Source of the DNA: Nannochloropsis salina CCMP1776
Lineage: Eukaryota > Sar > Eustigmatophyceae > Eustigmatales > Monodopsidaceae
NCBI GenBank assembly: GCA_004565275.1
Contig: SDOX01000021.1
Span: forward strand, 374,560 to 438,559
Direction of reading: 5' to 3'
Length of the DNA stretch: 64,000 bases
In this document: positions 48,462 to 58,800 of the stretch, piece by piece
How the letters are laid out: each line of letters opens with the position of its first letter
How positions within the stretch are numbered: position 1 is the first letter of the stretch
Notes under the pieces: model-generated
What the model saw: the letters and a program-made list of their open reading frames with translations, nothing else
Databases searched by the model: none
Told to the model about the DNA's origin: nothing
Translations under genes and position numbers: made by a program

Positions 48462-51400
48462 TCACTTGTCATCTGCTGCTTTTCCTCCCAGGGGCTCCAT
48501 CTTCTTTTGCTGCTCGCTTTCGTCTGCCCGGACTCCATCCGGGCCTGCGCTCTCGGACACCACTCCGGCCCCTCCTCCGCCCAAGACTACGCCGCGGGCC
48601 CAGGGCGTCGCCTCGAACAGCCTCTCGTACTGCCTGCGCAGGCACTTGAACTCCTCCTTCTCCCACACCTCCCACATCGCCTTTTGGCCCCCCACACCCT
48701 GCACGATCCCCTCCACCCAATGCCTGACCGTCCGCTTCCCTATTCCATCCTTCCCCTCCTCCCTGCCTTCTTTTCCCTTCGGCGGTTCCAAAGCCCCCCG
48801 CGCCATCCACCCTAAAAGTAAGCGCAGCACCTGCTCGTGGCAAAAGGAAATAGGTCGAGGTGAACAAGCAAAGGGCAGCTGGTTCACAAAAATACCCAAA
48901 ATCAGGTCCCTAAGCTCTGGCTCCAAGGGTGGACGAGCCGAGGCCGACGTGGAGGCCGTCGCGTGCGCCTTCCTGTCGGCACCCACGCCAGCACCGCCTA
49001 CAGCAGGCATCCCCGCGCCCACAGGTCCAGCCCGCGTGGCGCCGGCCCGATTCGCCTTCTCTCCTGCCAATGCCGCCTTGTTTTTCTTTTTAGGGACCCG
49101 CAAGAGCCCGGCACTCGCTAAGCCGATCCACAGGGCGCGGTCCTGCATGTCTGGGAGTGCCAACGTCATCTCGCTCCTTCTCTTCCGGTTCAAGTGATCC
49201 AGCAAGGCGGCCAGCGTCTTGGCCAAGGGCGTCGTCCGATCATCGTCCCCAGTAGCCAGGCTGTGACACAGAGCATGTGTGAGCACGCACAAGAGCAAGG
49301 GAGAAGGCTGCCTTGCCTTGCACGCCCGGTACAAACGCCCCACGCTCTCCAACATCTTCTCTTCAATCTCGTCTTTATCGTGTGGCTGTCCTTCCCATCC
49401 ACCCGTCGCTGTGGCGTATTTGTTCGCCACTTTTATGTACGCGTTGACCTCCAAGAGGCTGGGCAACACAGTCCGGACTGCTTCTTGCACATCATTCTCC
49501 GCTGCCGGCTCCCCCTCTTTGTCTCCAAAACCCCAACAAGCGACTCTCGCGTCCGGAATTGAGAAGCAGGGAGGAAGTTCGGGAGGGGAAGGAGCGGTCT
49601 TACCCTTCTTGTTTCCCTTTTTGTGCAGGGGTTCTGTCGGGGGGGGAGGCGGGGGAACGCCTGCCTTGGGTTTCAGCCGCACCAGAGCCAATTGCCGCCG
49701 AGCATCTAGCCCAAGGTAAAGAAGTTGAAGGAGGGAGGGAACCCGCTGATGATCCTTGGGGAGACCCTGCGACCGAAATACCTCGTCTAACTCCTGTTTG
49801 AGGGTCTTGCCCAGCACCTGCAACACGCAGGGGTCGGCCAGGAGCATCAAGGCATGCCCCCACGTGGAGGCCTCCACCCGGGGCCGACCAGGCAACGCTT
49901 CCGGAACCGTGGGATCCCGCGCCTTAATCGTGCCTCTTCCAGCCGCCGAAACGGGATCTGCCTCGTCCCCCGCACCCACAAAGGTGGATGTGGTGGCCTT
50001 GGTGACGAGCCCGCTCCCGTCGCCCAGCCCCCCCGCACCCACCGCGCCTTTCTTTCGATCCATGGCCCTTTTCACGTCTGTTTTCTCAAATTTGACCTTG
50101 AATTTCTCCCAGGCTTTCTTCATTCGTTCCGCCCCTGAGTGGAAGGCACTCCCCGGAGGATTGAAGGCCATACAGTTATCAAAGACACGCTCCGCGTCCC
50201 TGTCGAAAGCGGCAAATGTCGAATACCCCGCCGTCCCTCCCCTTTCTTTTTCCCCCACCCCTCCAACAGACGCCTTGACCCGTTTGCGCATGCTTTCCAG
50301 ATCCATTGGGTGAGGCACGACGGCCAAATACGCCTCCTGAATCTGAGGCCACAGTTCCAATACCGGCTTGGCGAACCAGCGGGTCGGTGCGTCCAGCTTC
50401 AGTAGATACCCCATCCCTTCCTCTAGTGCCTGTTCCAACGTTGGAATTTTCGCCCACGATTTGTCGGCGGCCGGAGTAGAGAGCGCAGTACGAGGCAACT
50501 TCAGTGTCAAGCCGCTGCTCGTAATGTCGGCCTCTTTCCTCTTTTTCTCCTTCTTCGAAGAGAGCGGCACAGGGGCAACGCCCCGCCCAGCCCCTGTGCC
50601 GGAGCTCGACAACATCGCCCGCAAGTGTACCTGCACCTGGGCCAGTGCCTTGGCCTCCACGCGTCCCGCTTTTACCCACTCCTCCAGGGCCCGGGCCAAG
50701 TGGGTGAGCCGGCTGATGACGGCGGCCCGCCCCGACCGAACGTGCGCGAGCTGGACTTGAAAGTCGGCGAAGAGCGTACAAAGCGTAGGGTCCCCCTTGG
50801 AAACATATTCGTCAATTATAAAGTGTGAGGCGACTTGATCCAGCTTGGAGTCATCCTCGGTGTTCACGCAGGCCACGAGGTGGGCGAGACAAGGGTTCTC
50901 TTGGCGGCGTTTGCTGGGTGACACCTCCTTGCCCGGAGCGCCCGCGACGGAAGGGGAGGGAGTGGAGGACAAAGAGAGCAGGGCAACCACGTCGTAGGCA
51001 GGCATCATCACCGAGGCCCGATGCCGGACGTATTTTTCCAGGATCGCGCCCATGCCCCCGCGGAATAAGGCCGGATGGGCTTCCCAGACCTGCTGCTTGA
51101 CTCGCATCGGCAATTCCTCCAGAAGCCCGGGGCGCGCGGCCAGACGATCCAAAATCCGGGACGGAATCCGGCGCAACTTTGTGATGATCCGCTCGGGGAC
51201 GGTGCGGAGTTCAGGGACGGTCAAATAGCCGAAGGAGTGGGAGAGGAGGCGCTCGAGCTGGGCCTGGTCTTGACACCGGTCGAGCCGGTCCACCAGCCGG
51301 GCCCGGAGGTCCGCCAGCAGGTGTCGGTAGACCTGCAGGCGGGAAACTCCCAGCACGTCGAGCAACTGCAGGGCGGGCCGTGCCTCCGGGATCCCCCTGA

Positions 51401-52448
51401 GTCCGTTTTCCTCCTGAAAGCGTTGAATGAACGCCCGTGGGTCTCCTTCACGCAGGCCGCGCTTGATGAGCATGCGGCCAGCCGCGTTGCCAACGGGAGG
51501 CCCTCGCACAGGCACCAGCTCCTTGCTTTTTGGGGTGCCTACCGGCTGCGCTTTGACATGGCTGGCCACGTCGGGGATGGCGGGTACTGCAGTCGCTTCC
51601 TCGTGGAGCGCCGGGTCGGACGATCCCGCCATCGGCGCCGAGGAGGGTGACGGAGGCGGCAGCGGGGCCATTGCAGGGCTGCTTCGGTCGTTTGCAGGGG
51701 AAGACGCGACCACGGCCGCCTGTGACGGCGCTGACACGGGTGGAAATGGGCAGGGAGTTGGCATGTGCGCAGAGGCTGTCAAGTGCAGAGCCGGAACGGG
51801 TGCAGCCTCGGAGTTCGCGCTAATAACTACAGGGCGTGATTTCATTGATTCTCTACCACTCAATATTGTTGGTACACTGGTGGTTCCCGACGAATTTCCA
51901 GGTGCAATGTTCTTGAGATGTAAGGCCGGAATTATTGGTTGACTCCCGGATTTACACGCCTGGGCCACCAACTTAATCTTTTTCTTCTTGTCCTCCGTAG
52001 CTGCTCTCCCTGCATCGATACTGCCTATTCTTAGTGCCGGTAGCCCTCGCTTCTTGCTGGCATCGTCCACATTGGTCTTGTATTTGTCTAGCAACGCTAT
52101 TCCTGTTCCTGACGCCGCCTCTGGTGATGAGACTTTCTCCGACAGGCTTGACAACGATTTCTTTCCGGCTGCAATGGGCACATCTCTTTTAGAGTCCTGT
52201 GCTGCATCGCTAGACATTGATAGTCGCAACGGGGTGTCTTGCGGGGTCGACGTTGCCGGTGTCGTTACTTTCAATTTGAGAAAGGGTTGCTGACCCGCTG
52301 GGCTCTTTTTTGATGCCACGGGAGGAAGAAGCACTGGCTTCGTATCACCTCCCGTGGGACTACCCTCGGCCCCCCTTCCTGTATCCATGACCCGCCTGTG
52401 TATAGAATTTTTGCTTCCACAGTTAGTGAATTGGTAGGCCATGGGCAC
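48462..52448 (-). CDS. NELFB: NELF-B homologue with a bromodomain inserted in the middle
   Basis: 1328 aa, intronless. Residues 1-330 are disordered, Pro/Ser/Ala-rich, with repeated P-x-L-[HRK]-[LI] motifs. Residues 335-615 follow human NELF-B (COBRA1): DPRAFIQRFQEENGLRGIPE, ALQLLDVLGVSRLQVYRHLL, LLSHSFGYLTVPELRTVPER, MRVKQQVWEAHPALFRG and TLCTLFADFQVQLAHVRSGR. The NELF-B match resumes at 858 (ASTWGHALMLLADPCVLQVL, then LPKDHQRVPSLLQLLYLG) and runs to the C-terminus (LILGIFVNQLPFACSPRPIS, then HEQVLRLLLGWM). Between them, 675-790 is a bromodomain: RWFAKPVLELWPQIQEAYLA, VVPHPMDLESM and FDRDAERVFDNCMAFNPPGS, with the acetyl-lysine Asn at 763. NELF-B is a core subunit of the complex that pauses RNA polymerase II near promoters. 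The fused reader could tether it to acetylated chromatin. Confidence 0.82.
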   Translation of the reverse strand: MPMAYQFTNCGSKNSIHRRVMDTGRGAEGSPTGGDTKPVLLPPVASKKSPAGQQPFLKLKVTTPATSTPQDTPLRLSMSSDAAQDSKRDVPIAAGKKSLSSLSEKVSSPEAASGTGIALLDKYKTNVDDASKKRGLPALRIGSIDAGRAATEDKKKKIKLVAQACKSGSQPIIPALHLKNIAPGNSSGTTSVPTILSGRESMKSRPVVISANSEAAPVPALHLTASAHMPTPCPFPPVSAPSQAAVVASSPANDRSSPAMAPLPPPSPSSAPMAGSSDPALHEEATAVPAIPDVASHVKAQPVGTPKSKELVPVRGPPVGNAAGRMLIKRGLREGDPRAFIQRFQEENGLRGIPEARPALQLLDVLGVSRLQVYRHLLADLRARLVDRLDRCQDQAQLERLLSHSFGYLTVPELRTVPERIITKLRRIPSRILDRLAARPGLLEELPMRVKQQVWEAHPALFRGGMGAILEKYVRHRASVMMPAYDVVALLSLSSTPSPSVAGAPGKEVSPSKRRQENPCLAHLVACVNTEDDSKLDQVASHFIIDEYVSKGDPTLCTLFADFQVQLAHVRSGRAAVISRLTHLARALEEWVKAGRVEAKALAQVQVHLRAMLSSSGTGAGRGVAPVPLSSKKEKKRKEADITSSGLTLKLPRTALSTPAADKSWAKIPTLEQALEEGMGYLLKLDAPTRWFAKPVLELWPQIQEAYLAVVPHPMDLESMRKRVKASVGGVGEKERGGTAGYSTFAAFDRDAERVFDNCMAFNPPGSAFHSGAERMKKAWEKFKVKFEKTDVKRAMDRKKGAVGAGGLGDGSGLVTKATTSTFVGAGDEADPVSAAGRGTIKARDPTVPEALPGRPRVEASTWGHALMLLADPCVLQVLGKTLKQELDEVFRSQGLPKDHQRVPSLLQLLYLGLDARRQLALVRLKPKAGVPPPPPPTEPLHKKGNKKGKTAPSPPELPPCFSIPDARVACWGFGDKEGEPAAENDVQEAVRTVLPSLLEVNAYIKVANKYATATGGWEGQPHDKDEIEEKMLESVGRLYRACKARQPSPLLLCVLTHALCHSLATGDDDRTTPLAKTLAALLDHLNRKRRSEMTLALPDMQDRALWIGLASAGLLRVPKKKNKAALAGEKANRAGATRAGPVGAGMPAVGGAGVGADRKAHATASTSASARPPLEPELRDLILGIFVNQLPFACSPRPISFCHEQVLRLLLGWMARGALEPPKGKEGREEGKDGIGKRTVRHWVEGIVQGVGGQKAMWEVWEKEEFKCLRRQYERLFEATPWARGVVLGGGGAGVVSESAGPDGVRADESEQQKKMEPLGGKAADDK
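50079..50426 (-). other. Bromodomain segment inside the NELF-B homologue
   Basis: Codons for residues 675-790. The ZA-loop P-M-D-L, the A-helix start (PTRWFAKPV) and the conserved N of F-N-P-P are in the same uninterrupted frame as the flanking NELF-B halves. It is therefore a true domain insertion at gene level and not two adjacent genes. Confidence 0.85.
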
Positions 52449-52795
52449 ACCTGAGCGCTCTATTTCTTCCTGAACAGAGGAGGCGATATACTCCGGTGTA
52501 GGCGATATCGTGGTGAGCGAGCGAGGAGTCTGTCACAAGACCCAGAGCGGTGAGTTGAGCTTATTCCAAAGCAGTGTTAAATCACTGTCTCATACTGGTA
52601 CCATTCTTGCAACAGGCCGAACGTTCGGGGGCATCGTGTACCTGTAGCTGAAAGAAAGCGGAGGGTAAGAGTAGGCGACAGCCCTGCGGAGGATACTCCA
52701 TACGTACTGCATTGTACATCGTGCCCTGGCACTGAACGAGGACCGCTTCACAAGTGTCGTAAGGTACCAAAACATCTACAGACGACCTTAATTAA
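52449..52795. other. 347-bp divergent promoter, NELF-B and UPF0390-like genes
   Basis: The two ATGs lie head to head, so both promoters share this stretch. No TATA box was convincing. Short frames inside are shadows. Confidence 0.5.
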
Positions 52796-53354
52796 ATGGC
52801 GCAAGGCCTCGCGAAGCTGAGCAAGAAGGATTTTTCTCAGAAAAGTAAGAAAGCTCATGCCAAAGCAAGCAGCAAACGGACGGCAGCAAAGAAAGGAAGT
52901 AAGTAAACGTTGTTGTTTCATTTACTTGATGTTGTAGCGCCAGTCCTATGAAATGCAAGAGCAAGGCTTAACAGGTGGCGTGCCAGGAAGTTTATTCTAA
53001 AAGCGTTTCATACTGTGACTTATGTCTTTCCTGCGCCGCGTCGTTGTCTTCTGCGAGGTCCACTCATGTTTTCATTCTACACCATCGACAGACCCTACCC
53101 AGTTACCAAAAAACATTCAGCGGCGGGGCATGGCCCTTGAGCAAGCTCGGATCACAAAGGCAATAAATCAAAATGTTGAAAGAGTGTCTTCAGCTCGAGC
53201 ACTCAAAGCAGGGGATACATTTTCTATGCAAGATGTTAAAAGAATTGGCAAGGAAATGAATCGAGATATGCGGCGGGAGGAGTTGTCACGGAAGAAGAGT
53301 CGTGTTGAGGAAAAGCTGGCCGAGCTACAGGCGAAAGTAGAGGAGGCGTCTTAA
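52796..53354 (+). CDS. Small basic nucleolar-type protein, UPF0390-like
   Basis: Exons 52796-52898 and 53092-53354 (donor GGAA/GTAAGT, acceptor CGACAG, phase 1) give 121 aa. The N-terminus MAQGLAKLSKKDFSQKSKKA is Lys/Ala-rich and opens with the MAQG start typical of the UPF0390/DUF2462 family (human C19orf53). After the join, NPTQLPKNIQRRGMALEQAR lies where that family has its R-x-I-x-P-K-K segment. A second half (MRREELSRKKSRVEEKLAEL) is predicted to be a coiled coil. Family members are small basic nuclear or nucleolar proteins of unknown function. The similarity is weak after the first 70 residues. Confidence 0.6.
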
Positions 53355-54576
53355 GGTCAACTCTGCATGAGAAGATGGAAAATATATAGAAAAAACAGTA
53401 CGTACTTATGAAAAAGTGCAAAAACTCGTCTCACGAATGAGAAATGTGTTCATGTGGATAAAATAAGCTAAAAATGCCATATTTTTGTTGATGGCCACCT
53501 TTCAAATGTACACGCCAATTTTTCCTTCCCAGCGACACAAAAGGGGATGGAATGGTCGCCTCCCAATCCTTATCAACAATTCGACGTTTGACTTAATATT
53601 TCTGAAAAGGAAGTACGCGTGCTCTCACGTTGAAGCACAAATCGAATGGAAAAAAAGTAAGTTCTGCGGCAGCCGTCGACTACAAACCCCTGCCGATCGC
53701 CCTTCAACCGTCTATATTTTTCGATAAGTGATAATGATCCTTCTCCTGAAGCTTTCCTCAGACGAAATCGAATACTTTGAAAGTTGAGTGTCGCAGTATT
53801 CTGTTTGCGTGGTTGGCTACAATGCATTACAAAAGTAAAGAGCGCCAGCAAATCAGGCCCCGGTCGTTATATCTCGATGTTTAGATTTTTAACGGCGCAC
53901 ACGGACGCAGGAATGCTTGGAGCTCGTAACGATATCGTACAAGTTTTACTCTTTTTTTGGTGCTTTCCAACTTTTATCGAGGGGGAAAAACATCGCGTGT
54001 GCCGAAGTCAACCTTAGTCACGTGTGCCGGGTGGTATGGGCCGGAAGGGGCTTCGCACGGAGGGAGTGAAGAAAAAAAAGTCTCCACTGGGCTACCCTAA
54101 CCCGTCCAAACAAACTATCCTTTATCCATATTAACACCTGCCAACGTGAATCAGAATCTTGTATCACGCTTCCGGGCCGCCAGCATAAATAGCGGACGGG
54201 GTTGGCGGCCTTTTTAGGCTGACGACGCGACATGGAGCGTCCTGCCGCCCGCTGACGGGGTATCTGGTGGAGATATTCAGTTTGGGTGGCCACGGTCATC
54301 ACATGATTTAATGGCCCTTTATCCTTAGCAGGCCTTGGACAGGAAGCCTTTGGGTTTATGACTCCCTGTTAGTATGTTTAATCGACTGATTACTCATAAA
54401 AGGTCTACAAACGGCCCGTCTAAGGGGGCAATAGCTACCGACTTGAGCGTTTTGTTCCGCTTCGACACCCCCCCCAAAAACACGAGTCCCTGCTGGAACA
54501 GTTTCCACTTGTTCAATGCATTTGCACATGCGTACCATAACAAATTGACTTACAATTACACATCATAAAACAGAGC
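53355..54576. other. 1.2-kb intergenic region with a GC hairpin
   Basis: AT-rich, between two small plus-strand genes. Frames are below 95 codons and unlike any family. Contains the hairpin plus T-run at 54175-54215. Confidence 0.45.
54175..54215 (+). repeat. 8-bp inverted repeat followed by TTTTT
   Basis: GGCCGCCA (54175-54182) pairs with TGGCGGCC (54203-54210) across a 20-nt loop and is followed at once by five Ts. It resembles an RNA 3' hairpin with a polymerase III stop. No A or B box was found upstream. Confidence 0.4.
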
Positions 54577-55070
54577 ATGGCGAAAAGTGATAGCAAAACA
54601 CCCGTCATCGTGGCATCTTTGGTTTTTGTAAGTGTCGCCGTTGCCGCCGTCGTGTTTGTGAAGACGGGCGGGCTGGAGAGCAACGGTACGTTCTAAAAGA
54701 GGCTATATAACAAATTGGGCCTTCAAATACCCCAAATCTTCACATGTCCGGCATTTATGTATTATCGTTGGACTTTCTGTGGTCCGGTCAATTTGAAACT
54801 CATGTGTGGGTGGGCCGTCTGCCTCTGTCAGCCGGGCTTTCCCCATTTGTGCCCTATTGGTGTGGTGACGGCAATTGCAAGTTATTTCATGAATGCGGTT
54901 GGTTTATTTGTATCCCGTGTTAAACTCGTACTTTATCTTTTTTTCTTACATAAATCCTATTTCCTATCGTCGTGGCATGTCACTCGGCAGCCGCCAAAAA
55001 GGTGAAAACGTTCTTCAGTAAAATCCCTGGTGTAGGCAAGTTGACGGGCGCGCGTGCCGATGCACCATGA
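54577..55070 (+). CDS. 62-aa single-pass membrane microprotein, two exons
   Basis: Exons 54577-54685 and 54991-55070 (intron 305 nt, donor AACG/GTACGT, acceptor CGGCAG, phase 1) give 62 aa. The first exon encodes a short polar start (MAKSDSKTP) and one membrane segment (VIVASLVFVSVAVAAVVFV). The second encodes a basic, lysine-rich tail (AAKKVKTFFSKIPGVGKLTG, then ARADAP). The positive tail suggests N-out/C-in topology or an inner-membrane subunit. I do not recognise a family. Matched splice phase, a clear membrane helix and a proper stop support a real gene. Confidence 0.6.
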
Positions 55071-55811
55071 AGGCTTCAAGAAACAAGAAACAACAAATTG
55101 AATGCCTTAGTATGTAAATGAGGTGACGCTGACACAAAGGGAGAATTTAAGCGCGGCAACGCAGAGGAAGAAGGTGTCCATGTAATGGTCAATGATACGT
55201 ACGTTGTGTATTCAAAATTGTCAGGAAACTTGGTGACTAGACTCATGTCTATCGCTAAACCAGGGCCTGGCCGCCCAAAGCCTTTTCAATAATTTTGATG
55301 GCCAGTATATAGATATTTTACGCGAATATGGAGGGGACAGGAAGCGATGTGAGTACGTTGAAAAGGCTGAATTTGTTTGCTCATACCGCAAGTAATAGTC
55401 ATAAGTGATTCTATCCAGCTTCGAAGCGAAGGCGGAGCATTTTTGTTGCGTGTGATGCAAGTGTGTGGACCTTGGCGCATTGTTGATGTGCGAACACGCA
55501 ATCAAGACGGAAGCGTCCTGCAGCAACGCATGTGAAAGATTTAAATAAAATACAGAATAAGTAAAATACCAACAAGGCTTGACCATGGAGCAAGCTTTCT
55601 TAAATCGCTGTATTTTTGGAGAGTCGTGTCTCTATGTGTCGAAACCATTTTGAAAGGAAAAGTATCCTCTGGGGCTCATCAGGGTGCCCTATCTCCACAA
55701 CGCTTCATGCGCGTCGCCCCACAGACTGCTATTTGTGCACATGCAGACTGATAAAGATTCACTCATCCCTGTTAATTTCGCGCTCCTGTCTACCCCTTGC
55801 GTCTTCTAGCT
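55071..55811. other. Convergent 3' region, microprotein and myosin genes
   Basis: 741 bp, AT-rich, no supported feature. Short frames on both strands only. Confidence 0.45.
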
Positions 55812-58800
55812 TCATAATACCGAAGAAGTGAGCGATGGCGTCTCTGCCCTCTCCTCCAGTCTCTCACAATTTTGTCCTAAAGGTGCAGCTTTTGTCACCC
55901 GCATATCGCCCGTCAAGAAAAAGTCAGCCGGCTCAAGTCGCTGCAACCTCAGATCAAGGGGGTAACGGTACATTTCCAGGGTTTGTAACCCTGAATCCAC
56001 GTAGGTGTCGGTTACATGCAGCAAGGCCCAGGCCTGCGGTCCCCTCGTCCTATCGATGAGCTCCAGGACTGCGAACGAGCCAGGAGACAGGTGCTCCACC
56101 GGAGTTTGCATGTTCCACGTCCATCCCCACCACATGGATCGTCCCTTGACCAAGGCTGGGTATGTGATGATTTGCGCCCGCTCGACAAGGTGCTGCTTGG
56201 CCGAGAAAACGCTGATCTTGAAGTAAGGCGCAGGAAACTTTTCCGGACTAGTGTCCGCCATTGCCAGCTTTTCCACAAAAAAGGACACGTACGAGCAAGC
56301 AGGAAGACGGAAAGGAGGCGGGAAGAGTGTCCTGTCCGCCGACATTTTCACTTGTCCGGGACCCATCAACTTGGTGCCATCCTGCCGAGACTCTGCCATG
56401 AGGTCGACGACCGTTTGATTAATCTTGTTGCGCAACGTCAGGTTCGCGCCTTTTTGAGCCAGCGCTGCAATTAACCGGAAGGCAGTGTCTTTGTTCTCGG
56501 GAGCTACCGCCGCGGTCATAGCTACCTCTTTCATAGCCCGTCTACCACGTCGTCCCACGCCTCCCACGCCGCGTTGAGAATCTCCCGCACCGATCAAGGC
56601 AGCCCGATGCGCGACCGTATTTCCATTCAAGTCTTGTGCATTCACATCGGCGCCATTGTCTATCATCCACATGGCCAGTTGGACAACCAGTGGTTGGATG
56701 CCGGAACGCTTCCTATCCTTGCTCTCAAGAGAGAAAATCAGGGCGTGCAACGGTGTCTCTCCGGCTTCATTCGTGCAAAGCATCAATTTTTTCCTCAGCT
56801 CCGAATTCACATACTGAATAGGAGAGGACCTACGTCCATACATGTGTGTGGTCTGACCCATCACCATTCGCAACTTCGCCAGCCATGCTTGAAGCTCCAT
56901 CTCACTTTCTGCTTGGAAGTACAGACGCCCTTCCCGGTTCCGGCGATCCAGCAATAAGGGCGAGTGAATCTCGAAGCAGAAATCAATGTGGTCGCAGACC
57001 TTTAGCATGGAAGGCTTCAATTTAATTATCTTGGAGACCGGGCAATCCGTCGGCGCGTGGTAGTACCGAAGCTCCGTCTCTGTAAGTACGCACCAGCGCC
57101 GATTGAATCTATCGGTTTCGCGGCGTTTCTTGAGCCAACCTGCCTTAAGCTTTGTAGACTGCATTGTACGCAGTGCGAGGCGCTCACTGCGGGCCCGGTC
57201 ACAAGCCAATTCGAGCTCTGCGGACGAGATACCGTTGAAACCACCCTGCCGATTCGGGACCGACAACCGGCCTGCGGGAGTGCCCAAGGTGCCTTTGTGC
57301 GGACTACCGCCACAGCCCAGCATCATCTCATGAACCTGAGAGCGGTGGACAGGCGTGTGTGCAATGCTACGCGCGGGACTATTTACTGTACTACTGCGCG
57401 GACTCAGCATGGAACATCGCGCAATGCTACCCGGTAATTGAGGGGAGCCCGGAGCTGTGCCTCCCATACTGTTCATGCGATGGGCCACGAGCATAGACTC
57501 CCGGGCACTCTTTCGCCGGTCATCCAAGGAATCGATACCGATACTCGCAATGCGGAAGGACGCCTGAGGGCCTTCTTTGCCGTTCTCCCAACCTCCCGTT
57601 GCTCCGGTCTTGCGCCATGGGTCCAAGGATCCTTTAGTACTGCTTGCATCTTGCCACGCCCTGGCCCCTCTGCCATCACAGACCACCGCAAAACGCTTTG
57701 CCAAGTCCAGGCTCCCTTTACAAGCTGCCAAATGCAGCGACGTATTCCCCTGGCCATCGGTCGCCACGAGATCCTCGTACTCGGGGTTGAGCAATGCCAT
57801 GACGGAGATATCTTCTGCTAGCGCTGCGGAATGGAACAATGTCCGGAAGTGAGACCTACGATCTCGACGTGTTATCAGCCACGGCCTCTCTTCCAGCATG
57901 CGATGGACTGTGGAGGCCTGCCCTGCTCGCGCGGCCAGGTGCAACATGTGAACTCGACGCTCCTCGAGGATTTCTTCCAGATAGCGTCGCACTGCCCTTT
58001 GCAGAACAAAGATCGCATTCCGGAGGCGCTCGAATGACCGCCTTGCTTTGCGGCCGCGTACTACTGACTGCAGTCTCACAACGCCTCGGGCCCGCAGGTA
58101 CCTTCGGCGTTGCGCCTTACCCCTTGCCACGGCCTGAATTTTCACTGCAGCCTTGTATGCCAGGTAGCGGCGACGCGCTTTCCGACCACGGATCCAGGCT
58201 TGTATTTGGACCGTCGCCCGTAGGCGGTAGAACAATTTTCGGCACCGGTTTTGTCTGGCGATGGACTGAATGCGGATGGCTGCTCGCAGCCTGCGGTAGG
58301 CTTTTTGGCAACGGTACCGTCGAAGTTGTGCTTGGAGCAAGACAACGACAGCCAGGCAGCGGACCTTAAGACGTCGGGCCAGAATGCAGCGTGCATGGGC
58401 TTGTAGAAGGATCGCTGCACGCCGCCAGGCTACATACTGGAGCCGTGTCTGATGCGCCTTGTACTGCATTTGAATGGCAAGAGCCGCCTGCCGCTCCAGT
58501 TTTTCGCGTTGCAAACGTGCCTGGGTCCGGATGGTACAGAATATTTTCCGGGCTGACCAGGCGCGGGCAGCGGTTTGAATGCGTAAGGCTGCTTTCCGCC
58601 TCTTCAACTCCTTGACGGCTGCCTGCATGCGCACCATAGCCTGCAGCTTGGTGCAAGCCCTCCGTGCGTGGCGATAACGTTGACGGGCCAGGTGACCTCG
58701 GGATACGGCCAGAACCAGCACGCTCGCCCGGAGCGCACGATACTGACGACGAGCAATGAATGCTCGCGCGAGTGAGTTCATGCGGGTAGCGGCCCTTTCT

